From the NCBI RefSeq assembly GCF_947488945.1, contig NZ_CANLBS010000009.1, positions 124,001 through 188,000 on the forward strand: a DNA stretch of 64,000 nt, written 5' to 3'. Made by a program: the position numbers and the translations under genes. Below the pieces are notes generated by a model. It was not told the origin of the DNA. It worked only from the letters and a program-made list of their open reading frames with translations, and searched no databases. Origin of the DNA: an uncultured Streptomyces sp. (GTDB taxonomy: Bacteria > Actinomycetota > Actinomycetes > Streptomycetales > Streptomycetaceae). Positions 40,527 through 49,390 of the stretch are shown one piece after another. Within the stretch, counting starts at the first letter, position 1; each line of letters starts with the position of its first letter.

Positions 40527-41888
40527 TCAGTCCCCGTCGTCGGCGTCGGCGCCGGCCGCCGCCACCGCGCCGGCCAGGTCGACCGCCGCGGCGACCCGGA
40601 GCGCGGCGCTCTCCGCGTGCTCGGCGTCCTGCCGTTCGAAGGCGGGCCGGTCGGACGTACGCAGGAAGGTGACGACCCCCAGGGTGCGCCCCCGGCTGCG
40701 CAGCACCGCGCACAGCGCGTGCGCAGCGTCGCGCGGCCACCGGCGCTCGGCCGCCCACTCCGCCGCCCTGTCCCCGCCGCTCGCCCGGACCGGGGCCAGC
40801 CGGTCCAGCGCGTGCAGGGCCGGGTGGCCCGGACCGTAGCGGGCGGGCACCGAGCCGTTGGCCACCGGCAGGCAGGGGCCGGGGGCGTCGGCGGGGGTCG
40901 CCGCCGTCCGCACCAGCCGGTCGCCCGCGACCAGGTCGAGCAGCACATGGTCGGCGAAGCCCGCGAGGGTGAAGTCCAGGGTCGCGGTGGCCGCCTCCAT
41001 CGGGTCCTCGCACTCGGCCGCGGCACGGGCCGCGCGGTGCAACTGGTGGGAGCGGAAGCGGAGCCGGGCCGCGTTCTGCTCGGCGGTCCGCGCCTCGGTG
41101 ACGTCCTGGAACAGCCAGGCGACGCCCAGCGGTGCGGGCTCCTCGCTCAGCGGCGAGGCCAGCCGGAGGAAGCCGCTGCGCCAGCAGCGCCGCCGCTCGC
41201 CCTCCCGTGTGCGCACCGTCACCCACAGCTCGGCGGGGGCGGGCGGCGCCCCGTGCGCGAGGACGTGGTGGAACGCGCCCTCCAGGTCCTCGACCCCTTG
41301 GACGACCAGCTCGCCGAGCGGCCGGCCGAGCGGTGAGGTGCGGCCGCCGCCCAGCGCCCGGGCGGCATGCGCGTTGAGGACGGTGGGCCGCAGGTCGGCG
41401 TCGACCAGGACCACGCCCCAGGGGCCGTCCCGCAGCAGGGCCGCGCTCAGCGCGATGGACCGCTCCAGGTCGATCTGCGCGTGCAGCTCGCTGAACGCGC
41501 AGTACACCCCGGCCGGTGCGCCGTCCGCGCCGGGCACCCCGGCGGACTGGGTCCGCACCAGCACCCGGCCGCCGTCCTTGCGGAGCAGGGCGAACTCGTG
41601 GACCTGCCGGCCGGGCGCGTCGCGCGCCGCCATCAACCTGCGGCCCACCTCGTCGGCGTCGGCGGCGCGGGCCGCCCATCCGGCGAAGCCCTTGCGGCCC
41701 ACCGCTTCGGCGGCGGACCAGCCGAGGATGCGCTCGGCCTCGCGGTTCCAGTGGGTGACGACGCCCTCGGCGTCGAACGCGCAGAGCGCCGCGTCCATCC
41801 CGTCGAGCAGCGCGGCGAGCAGTTCGGCCCCCGCGACCGCCCCGGAAGCGGACGCGTCGGCGGTCCCGCTGCCCCTGGAAGCACTCAC
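40527..41888 (-). CDS. PAS-domain signalling protein
   Basis: A 453-aa cytosolic protein with two PAS domains (about 25-145, LLDGMDAALCAFDAEGVVTHWNREAERILGW; about 160-275, GPWGVVLVDADLRPTVLNAHAARALG) and a GAF-like C-terminal region (about 300-450, LHRAARAAAECEDPMEAATAT, RTLGVVTFLRTSDRPAFERQD). No kinase, phosphatase or DNA-binding domain is visible, so it may be a stand-alone sensor or a truncated PP2C-type regulator of the Streptomyces family. The start is GTG 41888, with GGGGG at a 6-nt spacing. It runs divergently to the leader-peptide RNA at 42031. Confidence 0.85.
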   Translation of the reverse strand: MSASRGSGTADASASGAVAGAELLAALLDGMDAALCAFDAEGVVTHWNREAERILGWSAAEAVGRKGFAGWAARAADADEVGRRLMAARDAPGRQVHEFALLRKDGGRVLVRTQSAGVPGADGAPAGVYCAFSELHAQIDLERSIALSAALLRDGPWGVVLVDADLRPTVLNAHAARALGGGRTSPLGRPLGELVVQGVEDLEGAFHHVLAHGAPPAPAELWVTVRTREGERRRCWRSGFLRLASPLSEEPAPLGVAWLFQDVTEARTAEQNAARLRFRSHQLHRAARAAAECEDPMEAATATLDFTLAGFADHVLLDLVAGDRLVRTAATPADAPGPCLPVANGSVPARYGPGHPALHALDRLAPVRASGGDRAAEWAAERRWPRDAAHALCAVLRSRGRTLGVVTFLRTSDRPAFERQDAEHAESAALRVAAAVDLAGAVAAAGADADDGD

Positions 41889-41995
41889 TCCGGACCCCCC
41901 GCGCCACCTGTCGGCCCCGCCTGCCCGCATTGCTGCACGTCAGGACCATTCAACTCGACCGCGGACCGGCGTGCGGGGCGTTCCCGATAAATAGG

Positions 41996-42024
41996 TTGTC
42001 CGACCCGCGCCCTCTTCCTAGAGT
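41996..42024 (+). promoter_or_regulatory. Promoter of the leader-peptide RNA
   Basis: TTGTCC (41996-42001) and TAGAGT (42019-42024) are separated by exactly 17 bp, a good sigma-70/HrdB-type promoter. Transcription should begin near 42031, just ahead of the extended Shine-Dalgarno. Confidence 0.7.
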
Positions 42025-42030
42025 GGAGGC

Positions 42031-42217
42031 ACACGTTGAAAGGAGGTGATCCGAAAAGTGCGGTCTTATCGGATTCGTGAGGTGGCTGCGGGCTGACAGC
42101 CCGTCGTCGCACGTCCTCGGCGGGCTGTCCGCCGAAAACCCAGCAGTCACCGACCCGCAGGCTCGCCGGTAGATCCGGCCGGCTCCTCCGTGAGGAGGGA
42201 CCAGAGCCTGCGGGTTT
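42031..42217 (+). ncRNA. Short transcript with leader ORF, switchable hairpins and branched terminator
   Basis: Between a strong promoter and a T-rich end, the sense strand shows the following. (a) A Shine-Dalgarno GAAAGGAGGTGATCC, complementary to the 16S 3' tail over 15 nt, and a 12-codon ORF. (b) Alternative stems: GGGCT/AGCCC (42090-42102, the ORF stop TGA in the loop), GACAGCCCG (42095-42103) with CGGGCTGTC (42121-42129), and TCGGCGG (42117-42123) with CCGCCGA (42129-42135); the second excludes the first and third. (c) A terminal 12-bp stem (42153-42164 with 42204-42215) enclosing two hairpins (42165-42179; CTCCTC/GAGGAG 42183-42197), followed by TTCCGC. No sense gene follows for almost 1 kb, so this looks like a stand-alone RNA or attenuator unit. 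Confidence 0.55.
42058..42096 (+). CDS. 12-aa leader peptide VRSYRIREVAAG
   Basis: GTG CGG TCT TAT CGG ATT CGT GAG GTG GCT GCG GGC TGA, with the strongest possible Shine-Dalgarno 8 nt upstream. The TGA is in the loop of the first hairpin. Three of twelve residues are Arg (CGG, CGG, CGT). The peptide is too short for a functional protein by itself, and translation probably sets the RNA fold. It is not recognised as any known attenuation peptide. Confidence 0.5.
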   Translation: MRSYRIREVAAG

Positions 42218-42302
42218 CCGCTTGTCCGGGGGCCGGCGGCCTGTCTGTCCGGGGCCGGTACGCCGCCGGCGGGCGGCACCGCTGACGGAGCGGCCCGGGT
42301 GC

Positions 42303-43088
42303 TCAGTACTGCTCGGACTGTCCGCCGTCGATCGCGACGACGGTGGCGTTGATGAAGCCGGACTCCTCGGAGAGCAGGAACGCGACCAGGCTGCCGACCT
42401 CTTCCGGCTTGCCGAACCGCTTCATCGGGTTGACGCTGACGAACGCCTCGCCCGCCTTCTCCCACTCGTCCGCGTCGATCTGCTTCAGCGAGGCCTCGAC
42501 CATCGGGGTCATGATGGCGCCGGGGGCGATCGCCTTGACCGAGACGCCGAACCGGCCGTACTCGACACCGGAGTTGCGGGTCAGGCCCACGACGCCGTGC
42601 TTCGCCGCCGCGTAGCCGGACTGGTTGCCGACGCCCCGGATGCCGCCGACGGAGGCGGTGTTCACCACGGAGCCGGAGCCCTGGTCCCGCATGACGGGGA
42701 GCACGTGCTTGAGCCCGAGGAAGACCCCGCGCAGGTTGACCCGGACGACCCGGTCGAACTCGTCGGCCCCGAAGTCCTCGGTGAGGTTCTGCTTGCCCTC
42801 GATGCCGGCGTTGTTGAAGAAGCCGTCGATGCGCCCGTACGCCCGGACCGTCTCGGAGACGTACCGTCGCACGTCGTCCTCGGAGCCGACGTCGGCGGTG
42901 ACGCGCAGTATCTCCGCGCCGGGTACGGCCTTCTCCACCTCGGCCGCCGTGTCCGCGAGCCCTTGCTCGCTGACGTCCACGAGCGCGAGGCGGGCGCCCT
43001 CGGACGCGACCCTCAGGGCCGTGGCGCGACCGAGACCGGAACCGCCGCCGGTGATGAGGACGACCTTGCCGCTGAACCGGTCTTCCAT
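42303..43088 (-). CDS. SDR-family oxidoreductase
   Basis: A 261-aa classical short-chain dehydrogenase. The NAD(P) motif TGGGSGLG (about 14-21), the NNAG motif (NNAGIEG), the catalytic Ser/Tyr/Lys set (NTASVGG, then SGYAAAKHG) and the C-terminal IDGGQSEQY are intact. Nearest family type is FabG/glucose-1-dehydrogenase-like; substrate unknown. The ATG follows GGAGG at 7 nt. The divergent TetR gene starts 100 bp away and a palindromic operator lies between, so the TetR probably represses this gene and itself. Confidence 0.92.
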   Translation of the reverse strand: MEDRFSGKVVLITGGGSGLGRATALRVASEGARLALVDVSEQGLADTAAEVEKAVPGAEILRVTADVGSEDDVRRYVSETVRAYGRIDGFFNNAGIEGKQNLTEDFGADEFDRVVRVNLRGVFLGLKHVLPVMRDQGSGSVVNTASVGGIRGVGNQSGYAAAKHGVVGLTRNSGVEYGRFGVSVKAIAPGAIMTPMVEASLKQIDADEWEKAGEAFVSVNPMKRFGKPEEVGSLVAFLLSEESGFINATVVAIDGGQSEQY

Positions 43089-43130
43089 GACTGAACCTCC
43101 ACACTGAGATCTGTACGACTGCCACTTGTT

Positions 43131-43150
43131 TAGACAGTACGTACAGTCTA
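43131..43150. promoter_or_regulatory. TetR operator candidate TAGACaGTAC/GTACaGTCTA
   Basis: Two 10-bp half-sites with one mismatch form a 20-bp palindrome in the 99-bp region between the divergent SDR and TetR genes. Its symmetric GTAC core and placement are typical of TetR binding. Confidence 0.6.
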
Positions 43151-43187
43151 GATATTCCGCGCGCCAGTTCCCGTACCCGGAGGGCCC

Positions 43188-43799
43188 ATGAACGACCACC
43201 CCGCCGCCTCCCGCCCCCGGCGCGGCCCGCACCGCGACCCGGAAGCCCATGAGGCCGTCCTGGCGGCCACCCGGGCACTGGTGGCCGAACTCGGCTACAA
43301 GGGCGTGACGATGGACCGGATCGCGTCGCGGGCAGGGGTTGCCAGGATGACGGTGTACCGGTGGTGGCCGAACAAGGCGGCGGTGATCACCGAGGCGGTC
43401 GCGGACCGGCTCGCTCCGCAGCCGGCCCCCGACACCGGCGACCTGCGCGAGGACGCGCTGCTGTGGCTGGGGAATCTGGTGCGGACGCTGACCCTGCTCG
43501 GCGACCCCAGCGTGGTGACCGGCGCCCTGACGGAGCGCGGCGAGGCCGGCCGGGCCGAGCTGCGGGACCTGCTGCGGGCCCACGCCGAACCGGCCACCGC
43601 GCTGCTGCGCCGGGGCGTCGCCCGCGGGCGGGTGCCGGGCGACCTGCCGGTGCAGGCGGTCGTGGACGGCTGGATCGGTTACGTGGTCTACCGGACGGTG
43701 TTCCTCGGCCAGGAGATCACCGAGGCCGATCTCCTGGACCTGCTGCGGCTGCTGCCACCGTCACCGTCGGACGGGGCGGCCGGCGGCACGGCGGACTGA
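43188..43799 (+). CDS. TetR-family regulator paired with the SDR gene
   Basis: A 203-aa repressor. The N-terminal HTH (about 18-65) includes AALVAELGYKGVTMDRIASR and AGVARMTVYRWWPNKA. The C-terminal domain is of the TetR_C_16-like type (REDALLWLGNLVRTLTLLGD). It is divergent from the SDR gene with a shared palindrome. The ATG at 43188 follows a GGAGGGCCC. It converges on pdxH with an 11-bp gap between the stops. Confidence 0.9.
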   Translation: MNDHPAASRPRRGPHRDPEAHEAVLAATRALVAELGYKGVTMDRIASRAGVARMTVYRWWPNKAAVITEAVADRLAPQPAPDTGDLREDALLWLGNLVRTLTLLGDPSVVTGALTERGEAGRAELRDLLRAHAEPATALLRRGVARGRVPGDLPVQAVVDGWIGYVVYRTVFLGQEITEADLLDLLRLLPPSPSDGAAGGTAD

Positions 43800-43810
43800 A
43801 GGCTCACGGC

Positions 43811-44560
43811 TCACGGGCAGAGACGCTCCACCCGCCAGCCGGCGTCGTCAGCGGTGCCGGCGGCGCCGTCCCGGACGTACCGCAGTCGGTCGTGCAGCCG
43901 GTTCTCGTGGCCCTGCCAGAACTCGACGGTCTCCGGGACGACCCGGAAACCTCCCCAGTGCGGGGGCGCGGGGACCTTCTCGCCCTCCGGGTAGCGGGTC
44001 GCCAACTCCTCGTAGCGGGCGTTCAGTTCCTCGCGGGAGGCGATGACGGCGGACTGATCGCTGGCCCAGGCGCCGAGTTGGGATCCGTGCGGCCGGGTGC
44101 GGAAGTACGCGACCGTCTCGTCCCGGCCGACCCGCTCGGCGGCGCCGGTGACGATGACCTGCCGGGCCAGCGGGTGCCAGGGAAAGAGCAGCGAGACGTA
44201 CGGGTTGGCGGCCAGCTCCTGGCCCTTGCGCGACCCGTAGTTGGTGAAGAAGACGAAGCCGCGCCCGTCGTACTGCTTGAGGAGCACGGTGCGGGAGGAC
44301 GGGCGGCCCTCCGGGGTGGCGGTGGAGACCACCATGGCGTTCGGCTCGTGCAGCATCCCCCCGGCGGCGACCTGCCGGAACCAGCGGGCGAACTGCTCCA
44401 TCGGATCGGCCGCGAGGTCGCGCTCGTCGAACGCCTCGGAACGGTACTGCTCGCGCATCGCCGCCGGGTCGGTCGCACGGTCGGCGGCGGGGCCGGGGGC
44501 GGGCCGGGGACCGGCGGCGGGGCGCGCGGCGGACGGCGGTGTCGGGTCTGCTGTGGGCAC
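43811..44560 (-). CDS. pdxH: Pyridoxamine 5'-phosphate oxidase
   Basis: A 249-aa FMN enzyme that oxidises PNP/PMP to pyridoxal 5'-phosphate. It has REQYRSEAFDERDLAADPME, PNAMVVSTATPEGRPSSRTV, LLKQYDGRGFVFFTNYGSRK, and the C-terminal EFWQGHENRLHDRLRY, which contains the conserved RLHDR FMN/PLP contact. This is the housekeeping PdxH, in contrast to the PNPOx-like paralogue at 11299. The GTG at 44560 has AGGA 7 nt upstream and adds a ~35-residue Pro/Ala-rich head. It lies divergent from citA, as in S. coelicolor. Confidence 0.93.
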   Translation of the reverse strand: MPTADPTPPSAARPAAGPRPAPGPAADRATDPAAMREQYRSEAFDERDLAADPMEQFARWFRQVAAGGMLHEPNAMVVSTATPEGRPSSRTVLLKQYDGRGFVFFTNYGSRKGQELAANPYVSLLFPWHPLARQVIVTGAAERVGRDETVAYFRTRPHGSQLGAWASDQSAVIASREELNARYEELATRYPEGEKVPAPPHWGGFRVVPETVEFWQGHENRLHDRLRYVRDGAAGTADDAGWRVERLCP

Positions 44561-44890
44561 GGGCCCATCCTGCCGCAGCGGGTCCGCTTCCGGGAGACCG
44601 GCCGGGGCGCGAGCCGGGCCGGAGGCGCCCGCAGGGGTGTGCGGGCGGGGGTACGGGCCGGCGGTGCGGGCGACCGACCGGCCGGAGAAACGACCGGCCG
44701 GAGGGGGCGGCGGCGCCCGAGGTGGAGGCCTTGTGCCGGACGTCACGCTTCCCCGCCCGGTGCGGCACCCGCCAATATCGTGGGCGTGGCCCCGAAGGTC
44801 CCGCGCCGCCCGGTCCCCGTACCGCCGGCGCACGGGCCGCACCGGGGTCCGTACCGCCACCGCCCGCCGCCGAACAGAGGGAGCCGCCTG
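44561..44890. other. pdxH-citA divergent promoter region
   Basis: No gene seen. It holds a 13-bp direct repeat CGACCGGCCGGAG (44675-44687 and 44691-44703), each containing the palindrome CCGGCCGG and spaced 16 bp. No confident -35/-10 pair was found for either gene. Confidence 0.5.
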
Positions 44891-45991
44891 ATGTCCGACT
44901 TCGTACCCGGACTCGAGGGAGTCGTCGCGTTCGAAACGGAGATCGCCGAACCGGACAAGGAAGGCGGTTCGCTCCGCTACCGGGGGGTCGACATCGAGGA
45001 CCTCGTCGGTCATGTCTCCTTCGGCAACGTGTGGGGACTGCTGGTCGACGGGGCGTTCAACCCCGGTCTGCCGGCCGCCGAGCCGTTCCCGATCCCCGTC
45101 CACTCCGGCGACATCCGGGTCGACGTGCAGTCCGCTCTGGCCATGCTCGCCCCCGTCTGGGGCCTGAAACCGCTGCTGGACATCGACGAGGCGACCGCCC
45201 GCGACGACCTCGCGCGGGCCGCCGTGATGGCGCTGTCCTACGTGGCCCAGTCGGCGCGCGGCCAAGGGCTCGCGATGGTGCCGCAGAGCGAGATCGACAA
45301 GGCCGACTCGGTGGTCGAGCGGTTCATGATCCGCTGGCGCGGCGAGCCGGACCCGAAGCACGTCAAGGCCGTCGACGCCTACTGGACGTCGGCCGCCGAG
45401 CACGGCATGAACGCCTCCACCTTCACCGCCCGGGTCATCGCCTCCACCGGGGCCGACGTGGCGGCCGCGCTCTCCGGGGCGGTGGGCGCGATGTCCGGCC
45501 CGCTGCACGGCGGCGCCCCGTCCCGCGTCCTCGGCATGATCGAGGAGATCGAGCGGACCGGCGACGCGACCGCGTACGTGCGCAAGGCGCTCGACAAGGG
45601 CGAGCGGCTGATGGGCTTCGGCCACCGGGTCTACCGCGCCGAGGACCCCCGCGCCCGGGTGCTGCGGCGCACGGCCCGCGAGCTGGCGGCACCGCGGTTC
45701 GAGGTCGCGGAGGCACTGGAGAAGGCGGCGCTGGAGGAGCTGCACGCCCGCCGCCCGGACCGGGTGCTGGCCACCAACGTGGAGTTCTGGGCGGCGATCG
45801 TGCTGGACTTCGCGGAGGTCCCGGCGCACATGTTCACCTCGATGTTCACCTGCGCCCGCACCGCCGGCTGGTCCGCGCACATCCTGGAGCAGAAGCGCAC
45901 CGGCCGCCTGGTCCGCCCCTCGGCGACCTACATCGGGCCCGGCACCCGCGACCCGCAGTCCATCGAGGGCTACGCCGACATCGCCGGCTGA
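44891..45991 (+). CDS. citA: Citrate synthase 2
   Basis: A 366-aa citrate synthase (acetyl-CoA + oxaloacetate to citrate) of the shorter actinobacterial type. Conserved elements are SLRYRGVDIEDL, the substrate/CoA region SGPLHGGAPSRVLG with catalytic His, LMGFGHRVYRAEDPRARVL with the second His, and NVEFWAAIVLDFAEVP. C-terminus RPSATYIGPGTRDP. Housekeeping TCA-cycle enzyme; Streptomyces carry several, and this is the one beside pdxH. Start ATG 44891 by family fit. It is monocistronic. Confidence 0.95.
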   Translation: MSDFVPGLEGVVAFETEIAEPDKEGGSLRYRGVDIEDLVGHVSFGNVWGLLVDGAFNPGLPAAEPFPIPVHSGDIRVDVQSALAMLAPVWGLKPLLDIDEATARDDLARAAVMALSYVAQSARGQGLAMVPQSEIDKADSVVERFMIRWRGEPDPKHVKAVDAYWTSAAEHGMNASTFTARVIASTGADVAAALSGAVGAMSGPLHGGAPSRVLGMIEEIERTGDATAYVRKALDKGERLMGFGHRVYRAEDPRARVLRRTARELAAPRFEVAEALEKAALEELHARRPDRVLATNVEFWAAIVLDFAEVPAHMFTSMFTCARTAGWSAHILEQKRTGRLVRPSATYIGPGTRDPQSIEGYADIAG

Positions 45992-46281
45992 CGGCGGGGC
46001 GGAGGGCCGGAGCACCCTCACCGGGGGCACCCGCACGGGTATCCCCGGAGAGGGGTGAACGGGCTGGCCCGGCCCCCGATCCGGCGGCCCGAGCCGCCAC
46101 CCGGGACCCCGACGGGTGCGCCGGTTCACCTGTCCGACAGGGGGAGTACACCCCGCCGCCACCAGGGGTGACCGGCGCTGAAAAAGATCGCCGCGGCCGT
46201 ACAACCACAACGCCGTCTCGCTGATCGAACCCCGCGAACGACCGTCCCGAGACGGTCACTTGGGCACCTCAAGGGGAATCA

Positions 46282-48726
46282 GTGAGCAGTGTCGGACAAT
46301 CCCGTCCGATCGCCGCCGTCGCGGTGGTCGTCACCCTGGCGGGCGGGCTGGTCGCGGTCGGCGCGCCGTCGGCGTCGGCGGCCGCCTGCGCGGCCAACAC
46401 CTACACCCGGCAGTTCTTCGCGAACACCGCTCTCACGGGCGCGGCGAAGCGCACCGACTGCGACGGTGCGATCAGCGAGAACTGGGGAGCCGGCACGCCC
46501 GGCGTGACCGGGATCGGCAAGGACGGCTTCGGCGTCCGCTGGCAGACCACCCGCGACTTCGGCTCCGGAGGCCCCTTCACCTTCACCGCCTCCGGACAGG
46601 ACGGCATCCGCGTCCACCTCGACGGCGTACGCAAGATCGACCTCTGGAAGAACGGCACCACCACCGTCTCCAAGACCGTCAACCTGACCATCCCCAAGGG
46701 CACCCACACCCTGCGCGTCGACTACGTCAACTGGACCGGCTCCGCCGCCGTCACGTTCGCCTACACCCCCCGCACCGGCGAGGGCGTGGACAAGGTCGCC
46801 CCGCTCACCCCGGGCGGCGCGACGATCGCCCGGGACGCGGGGACGAAGCGGAACGTCCTGCGCTGGTCGGCGAACAAGGAGCTGGACCTCGCGGGGTACC
46901 GCGTCTACCGCCGTACCCCCGGGGAGTCTTCCTTCGGCTCCCCGGTCGCCACGGTCACCGGCACCACGTTCACCGATTCCACGGCCGGGTCGGCCACCCA
47001 CCTGTACGAGGTGCGCGCCGTCGACAGGTCCGGCAACGCGTCCGGCGGGTCGGCGGACGTGTCGGTCACGGGCAACCCCGTCTTCCTGCGCCAGTACTTC
47101 GCCAACAGCACACTCACCGGTACGCCCAAGCGCACCGACACCGACGGCACGATCCACGAGAACTGGGGAGCCGGCACGCCCGGCGTGACCGGGATCGGCA
47201 AGGACGGCTTCGGCGTCCGCTGGCAGACCACCCGCGACTTCGGCTCCGGAGGCCCCTTCACCTTCACCGCCTCCGGACAGGACGGCATCCGCGTCCACCT
47301 CGACGGCGTACGCAAGATCGACCTCTGGAAGAACGGCACCACCACCGTCTCCAAGACCGTCAACCTGACCATCCCCAAGGGCACCCACGTCCTACGCGTC
47401 GACTACGTCAACTGGACCGGCTCCGCCGCCGTCACGTTCGCCTACACCCCCCGCACCGGCGAGGGCGTGGACACGATCGCTCCGCTCACGCCCACCGGCG
47501 TGAAGGCGGTGTACGACCCGGCGCACGACTCGGCCGCCCTCTCCTGGGCCCCCAACAAGGAGATGGACCTGGCGTACTACCAGGTCTACCGGCGGACGGC
47601 CGTCGGCGACTGGGCGCCCGTGGCCTTCGTGCAGAAGACATCCTGGACCGCGACCGGACTCCGCCGCGACGGCAGACCCGTGGAGTTCTACGTGGCCGTG
47701 AGCGACCGGGCCGGCAACCTCTCCGGGTCGAGCCCCGTGGTCACGGTCACCCCGGTCGACACCGTCGTACCGCCCGCCCCGGTGATCGCGGTGAGCCACC
47801 TCGCCAATTCCCCCCGTTCCCTGAAGATCAACCTGGACGCCCCCACCGAGGCGGAGCTGCGCGCGGGCGGCACCGTCCAGGTCTACCGGTCCACCGGCGA
47901 CACCCTCGGCGACGACCCCGAACGCCTCACCTCCCTCTCCTCGGTGGGCTACGTGTACGTGGACGAACTGCCCGCGTTCGACGGGACCGCCTACACCTAC
48001 GCGGTATCGGTGACCGACGCCGCGGGCAACGTGTCACCGCTGTCGGCGGCGAGGACGGTGACGCCCGACAGCGTGCCGCCGGCCCCGCTCACCGGCCTGA
48101 CGGCCACCCCGCGCGGGGACGGTGTCGTGCTGAGCTGGGACGCGCCGGCCGAGAGCCGTCTGACCCACGCCGCCGCACGCGTCGTGCGCAGGGCGGACGG
48201 CACCGTCACCTACGACAGCGACGGGTGCCACGACGCGCGGGCCCTGGGCATCGCCGGCGACCTGCCGAACACGATGCTGTGCGCCGGTCCGGCGGACGGC
48301 GAGACGGTGACGTTCGTCGTGGTGCCGGTCGACCCGTGGGGCAACGCCACGCCCTTCGCCGACCTGCCCACGGTGACCACCACCGAACTCGACGGCCGGC
48401 CGGCCGACGCCCGCGACGAGGACACCGGGCCGATCAGCATCCTGAACCGCGCCGTCCTGGCCTCCCGGACCGGCACGGTGCAGTGGATCTGCGCCGACGA
48501 GGCGGCCTGCGCCGCGATCACCACGTTCCGCGTGGAGCGCTGGAACGCCGCCACGGGCGCCTACGACCTGCTGGGCGCCGTCCCCTCCATCCCGCTCCGG
48601 ACGTACCACGCGGTCGTCCGGAACACGCTCGGCGTGACGGCGTACTTCCGGATCACGGGCGTGGCGGCGGACGGCACGACGGCGGCCGTCGCCCACTTCG
48701 CCTCGGCCAGGGGCGCCTACCTCTAG
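46282..48726 (+). CDS. Secreted PA14 and fibronectin-III repeat protein
   Basis: An 814-aa exported protein. The signal peptide (about 1-35) ends AGGLVAVGAPSASAA. Two PA14-type domains (about 40-170 and 265-395) share the block NWGAGTPGVTGIGKDGFGVR and WQTTRDFGSGGPFTFTASGQ, virtually identical. Each is followed by a FnIII-like module (NKELDLAGYRVYRRTPG; NKEMDLAYYQVYRRTAV), with more FnIII modules in the C-terminal half. PA14 binds carbohydrates, so an extracellular glycan-binding or matrix role is likely. A GTG start after AAGGGGAA is used. There is no catalytic domain. Its DNA duplication is almost exact (see the repeat entry), implying recent conversion. Confidence 0.85.
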   Translation: MSSVGQSRPIAAVAVVVTLAGGLVAVGAPSASAAACAANTYTRQFFANTALTGAAKRTDCDGAISENWGAGTPGVTGIGKDGFGVRWQTTRDFGSGGPFTFTASGQDGIRVHLDGVRKIDLWKNGTTTVSKTVNLTIPKGTHTLRVDYVNWTGSAAVTFAYTPRTGEGVDKVAPLTPGGATIARDAGTKRNVLRWSANKELDLAGYRVYRRTPGESSFGSPVATVTGTTFTDSTAGSATHLYEVRAVDRSGNASGGSADVSVTGNPVFLRQYFANSTLTGTPKRTDTDGTIHENWGAGTPGVTGIGKDGFGVRWQTTRDFGSGGPFTFTASGQDGIRVHLDGVRKIDLWKNGTTTVSKTVNLTIPKGTHVLRVDYVNWTGSAAVTFAYTPRTGEGVDTIAPLTPTGVKAVYDPAHDSAALSWAPNKEMDLAYYQVYRRTAVGDWAPVAFVQKTSWTATGLRRDGRPVEFYVAVSDRAGNLSGSSPVVTVTPVDTVVPPAPVIAVSHLANSPRSLKINLDAPTEAELRAGGTVQVYRSTGDTLGDDPERLTSLSSVGYVYVDELPAFDGTAYTYAVSVTDAAGNVSPLSAARTVTPDSVPPAPLTGLTATPRGDGVVLSWDAPAESRLTHAAARVVRRADGTVTYDSDGCHDARALGIAGDLPNTMLCAGPADGETVTFVVVPVDPWGNATPFADLPTVTTTELDGRPADARDEDTGPISILNRAVLASRTGTVQWICADEAACAAITTFRVERWNAATGAYDLLGAVPSIPLRTYHAVVRNTLGVTAYFRITGVAADGTTAAVAHFASARGAYL
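46480..47473. repeat. Near-identical 313-bp direct duplication
   Basis: 46480-46792 and 47161-47473 (offset 681) are identical except for three clustered bases (near 46706 and 46710; ACAC versus ACGT, CTG versus CTA). It encodes the second half of each PA14 domain. Even synonymous sites are identical, so the copies were recently homogenised. Confidence 0.9.
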
Positions 48727-48787
48727 GTCCGCCGGCTCCGGGTGTGCCGGGCACAGGGCCGCCGGCCACCGGTCCGCGCGGGGGTCG

Positions 48788-49390
48788 TCACCCCAGTGCG
48801 TCGTCCAGCAGGGCGGCCCACTGGGCGACCACGCGGGCGCGGCGGGCGGCGTCGTCGGTCAGGAGGTTGGCGAGGCCGAGGCCGCGGGCCATGTCGAGGA
48901 GGCCCTGTACCGTCTCGCGGACGCCGGGCCGGGTCTCGTCGGCGCGCAGCAGCCCGACCGCGATGCGATGGGTCTCGCGGCCGACCCGGGCCTCCAGTTC
49001 GGTGACGCGGGGCCGCAGCTGGGGCTCGTTCGAGGCGGCGACCCAGAGCTGGAGCGCGGCCCGGAACAGCGGGCCGGTGTAGAGGTCCACCAGGGCGGCG
49101 ACCACCTCCGCGCGGCCCTGGACCGGCAGCGCGCGCAGGGCGGCGGAGCGTTCCTCGGCGACGTACTCGACGGCGCCGGTGAACAGGTCCTCGCGGGTGG
49201 GGAAGTGGTGCTGGGCCGCGCCCCGCGAGACGCCGGCGCGTTCGGCGACGACGGAGACGGTGGAGCCCGCCCATCCGTGTTCGGCGAGGCAGGCGACCGC
49301 CGCTTCGAGCAGCCGTTGGCGGGTGGCGCGGCTGCGGTCCTGCTTGGGGGCCTTCGCGGCCGGGGGTCCGGAAGGTGTCACAGCACCCAT
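48788..49390 (-). CDS. TetR-family regulator of the catabolic operon
   Basis: A 200-aa regulator with HTH at about 18-70 (RATRQRLLEAAVACLAEHGW, VAERAGVSRGAAQHHFPTRE). It closes the minus-strand operon that starts at 59498 and overlaps the enoyl-CoA hydratase gene by 13 bp. An alternative GTG at 49381 overlaps that gene's TGA as GTGA. It probably represses the operon through the palindrome at 59556-59571 and may sense an acyl-CoA; inference from position. Confidence 0.9.
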   Translation of the reverse strand: MGAVTPSGPPAAKAPKQDRSRATRQRLLEAAVACLAEHGWAGSTVSVVAERAGVSRGAAQHHFPTREDLFTGAVEYVAEERSAALRALPVQGRAEVVAALVDLYTGPLFRAALQLWVAASNEPQLRPRVTELEARVGRETHRIAVGLLRADETRPGVRETVQGLLDMARGLGLANLLTDDAARRARVVAQWAALLDDALG

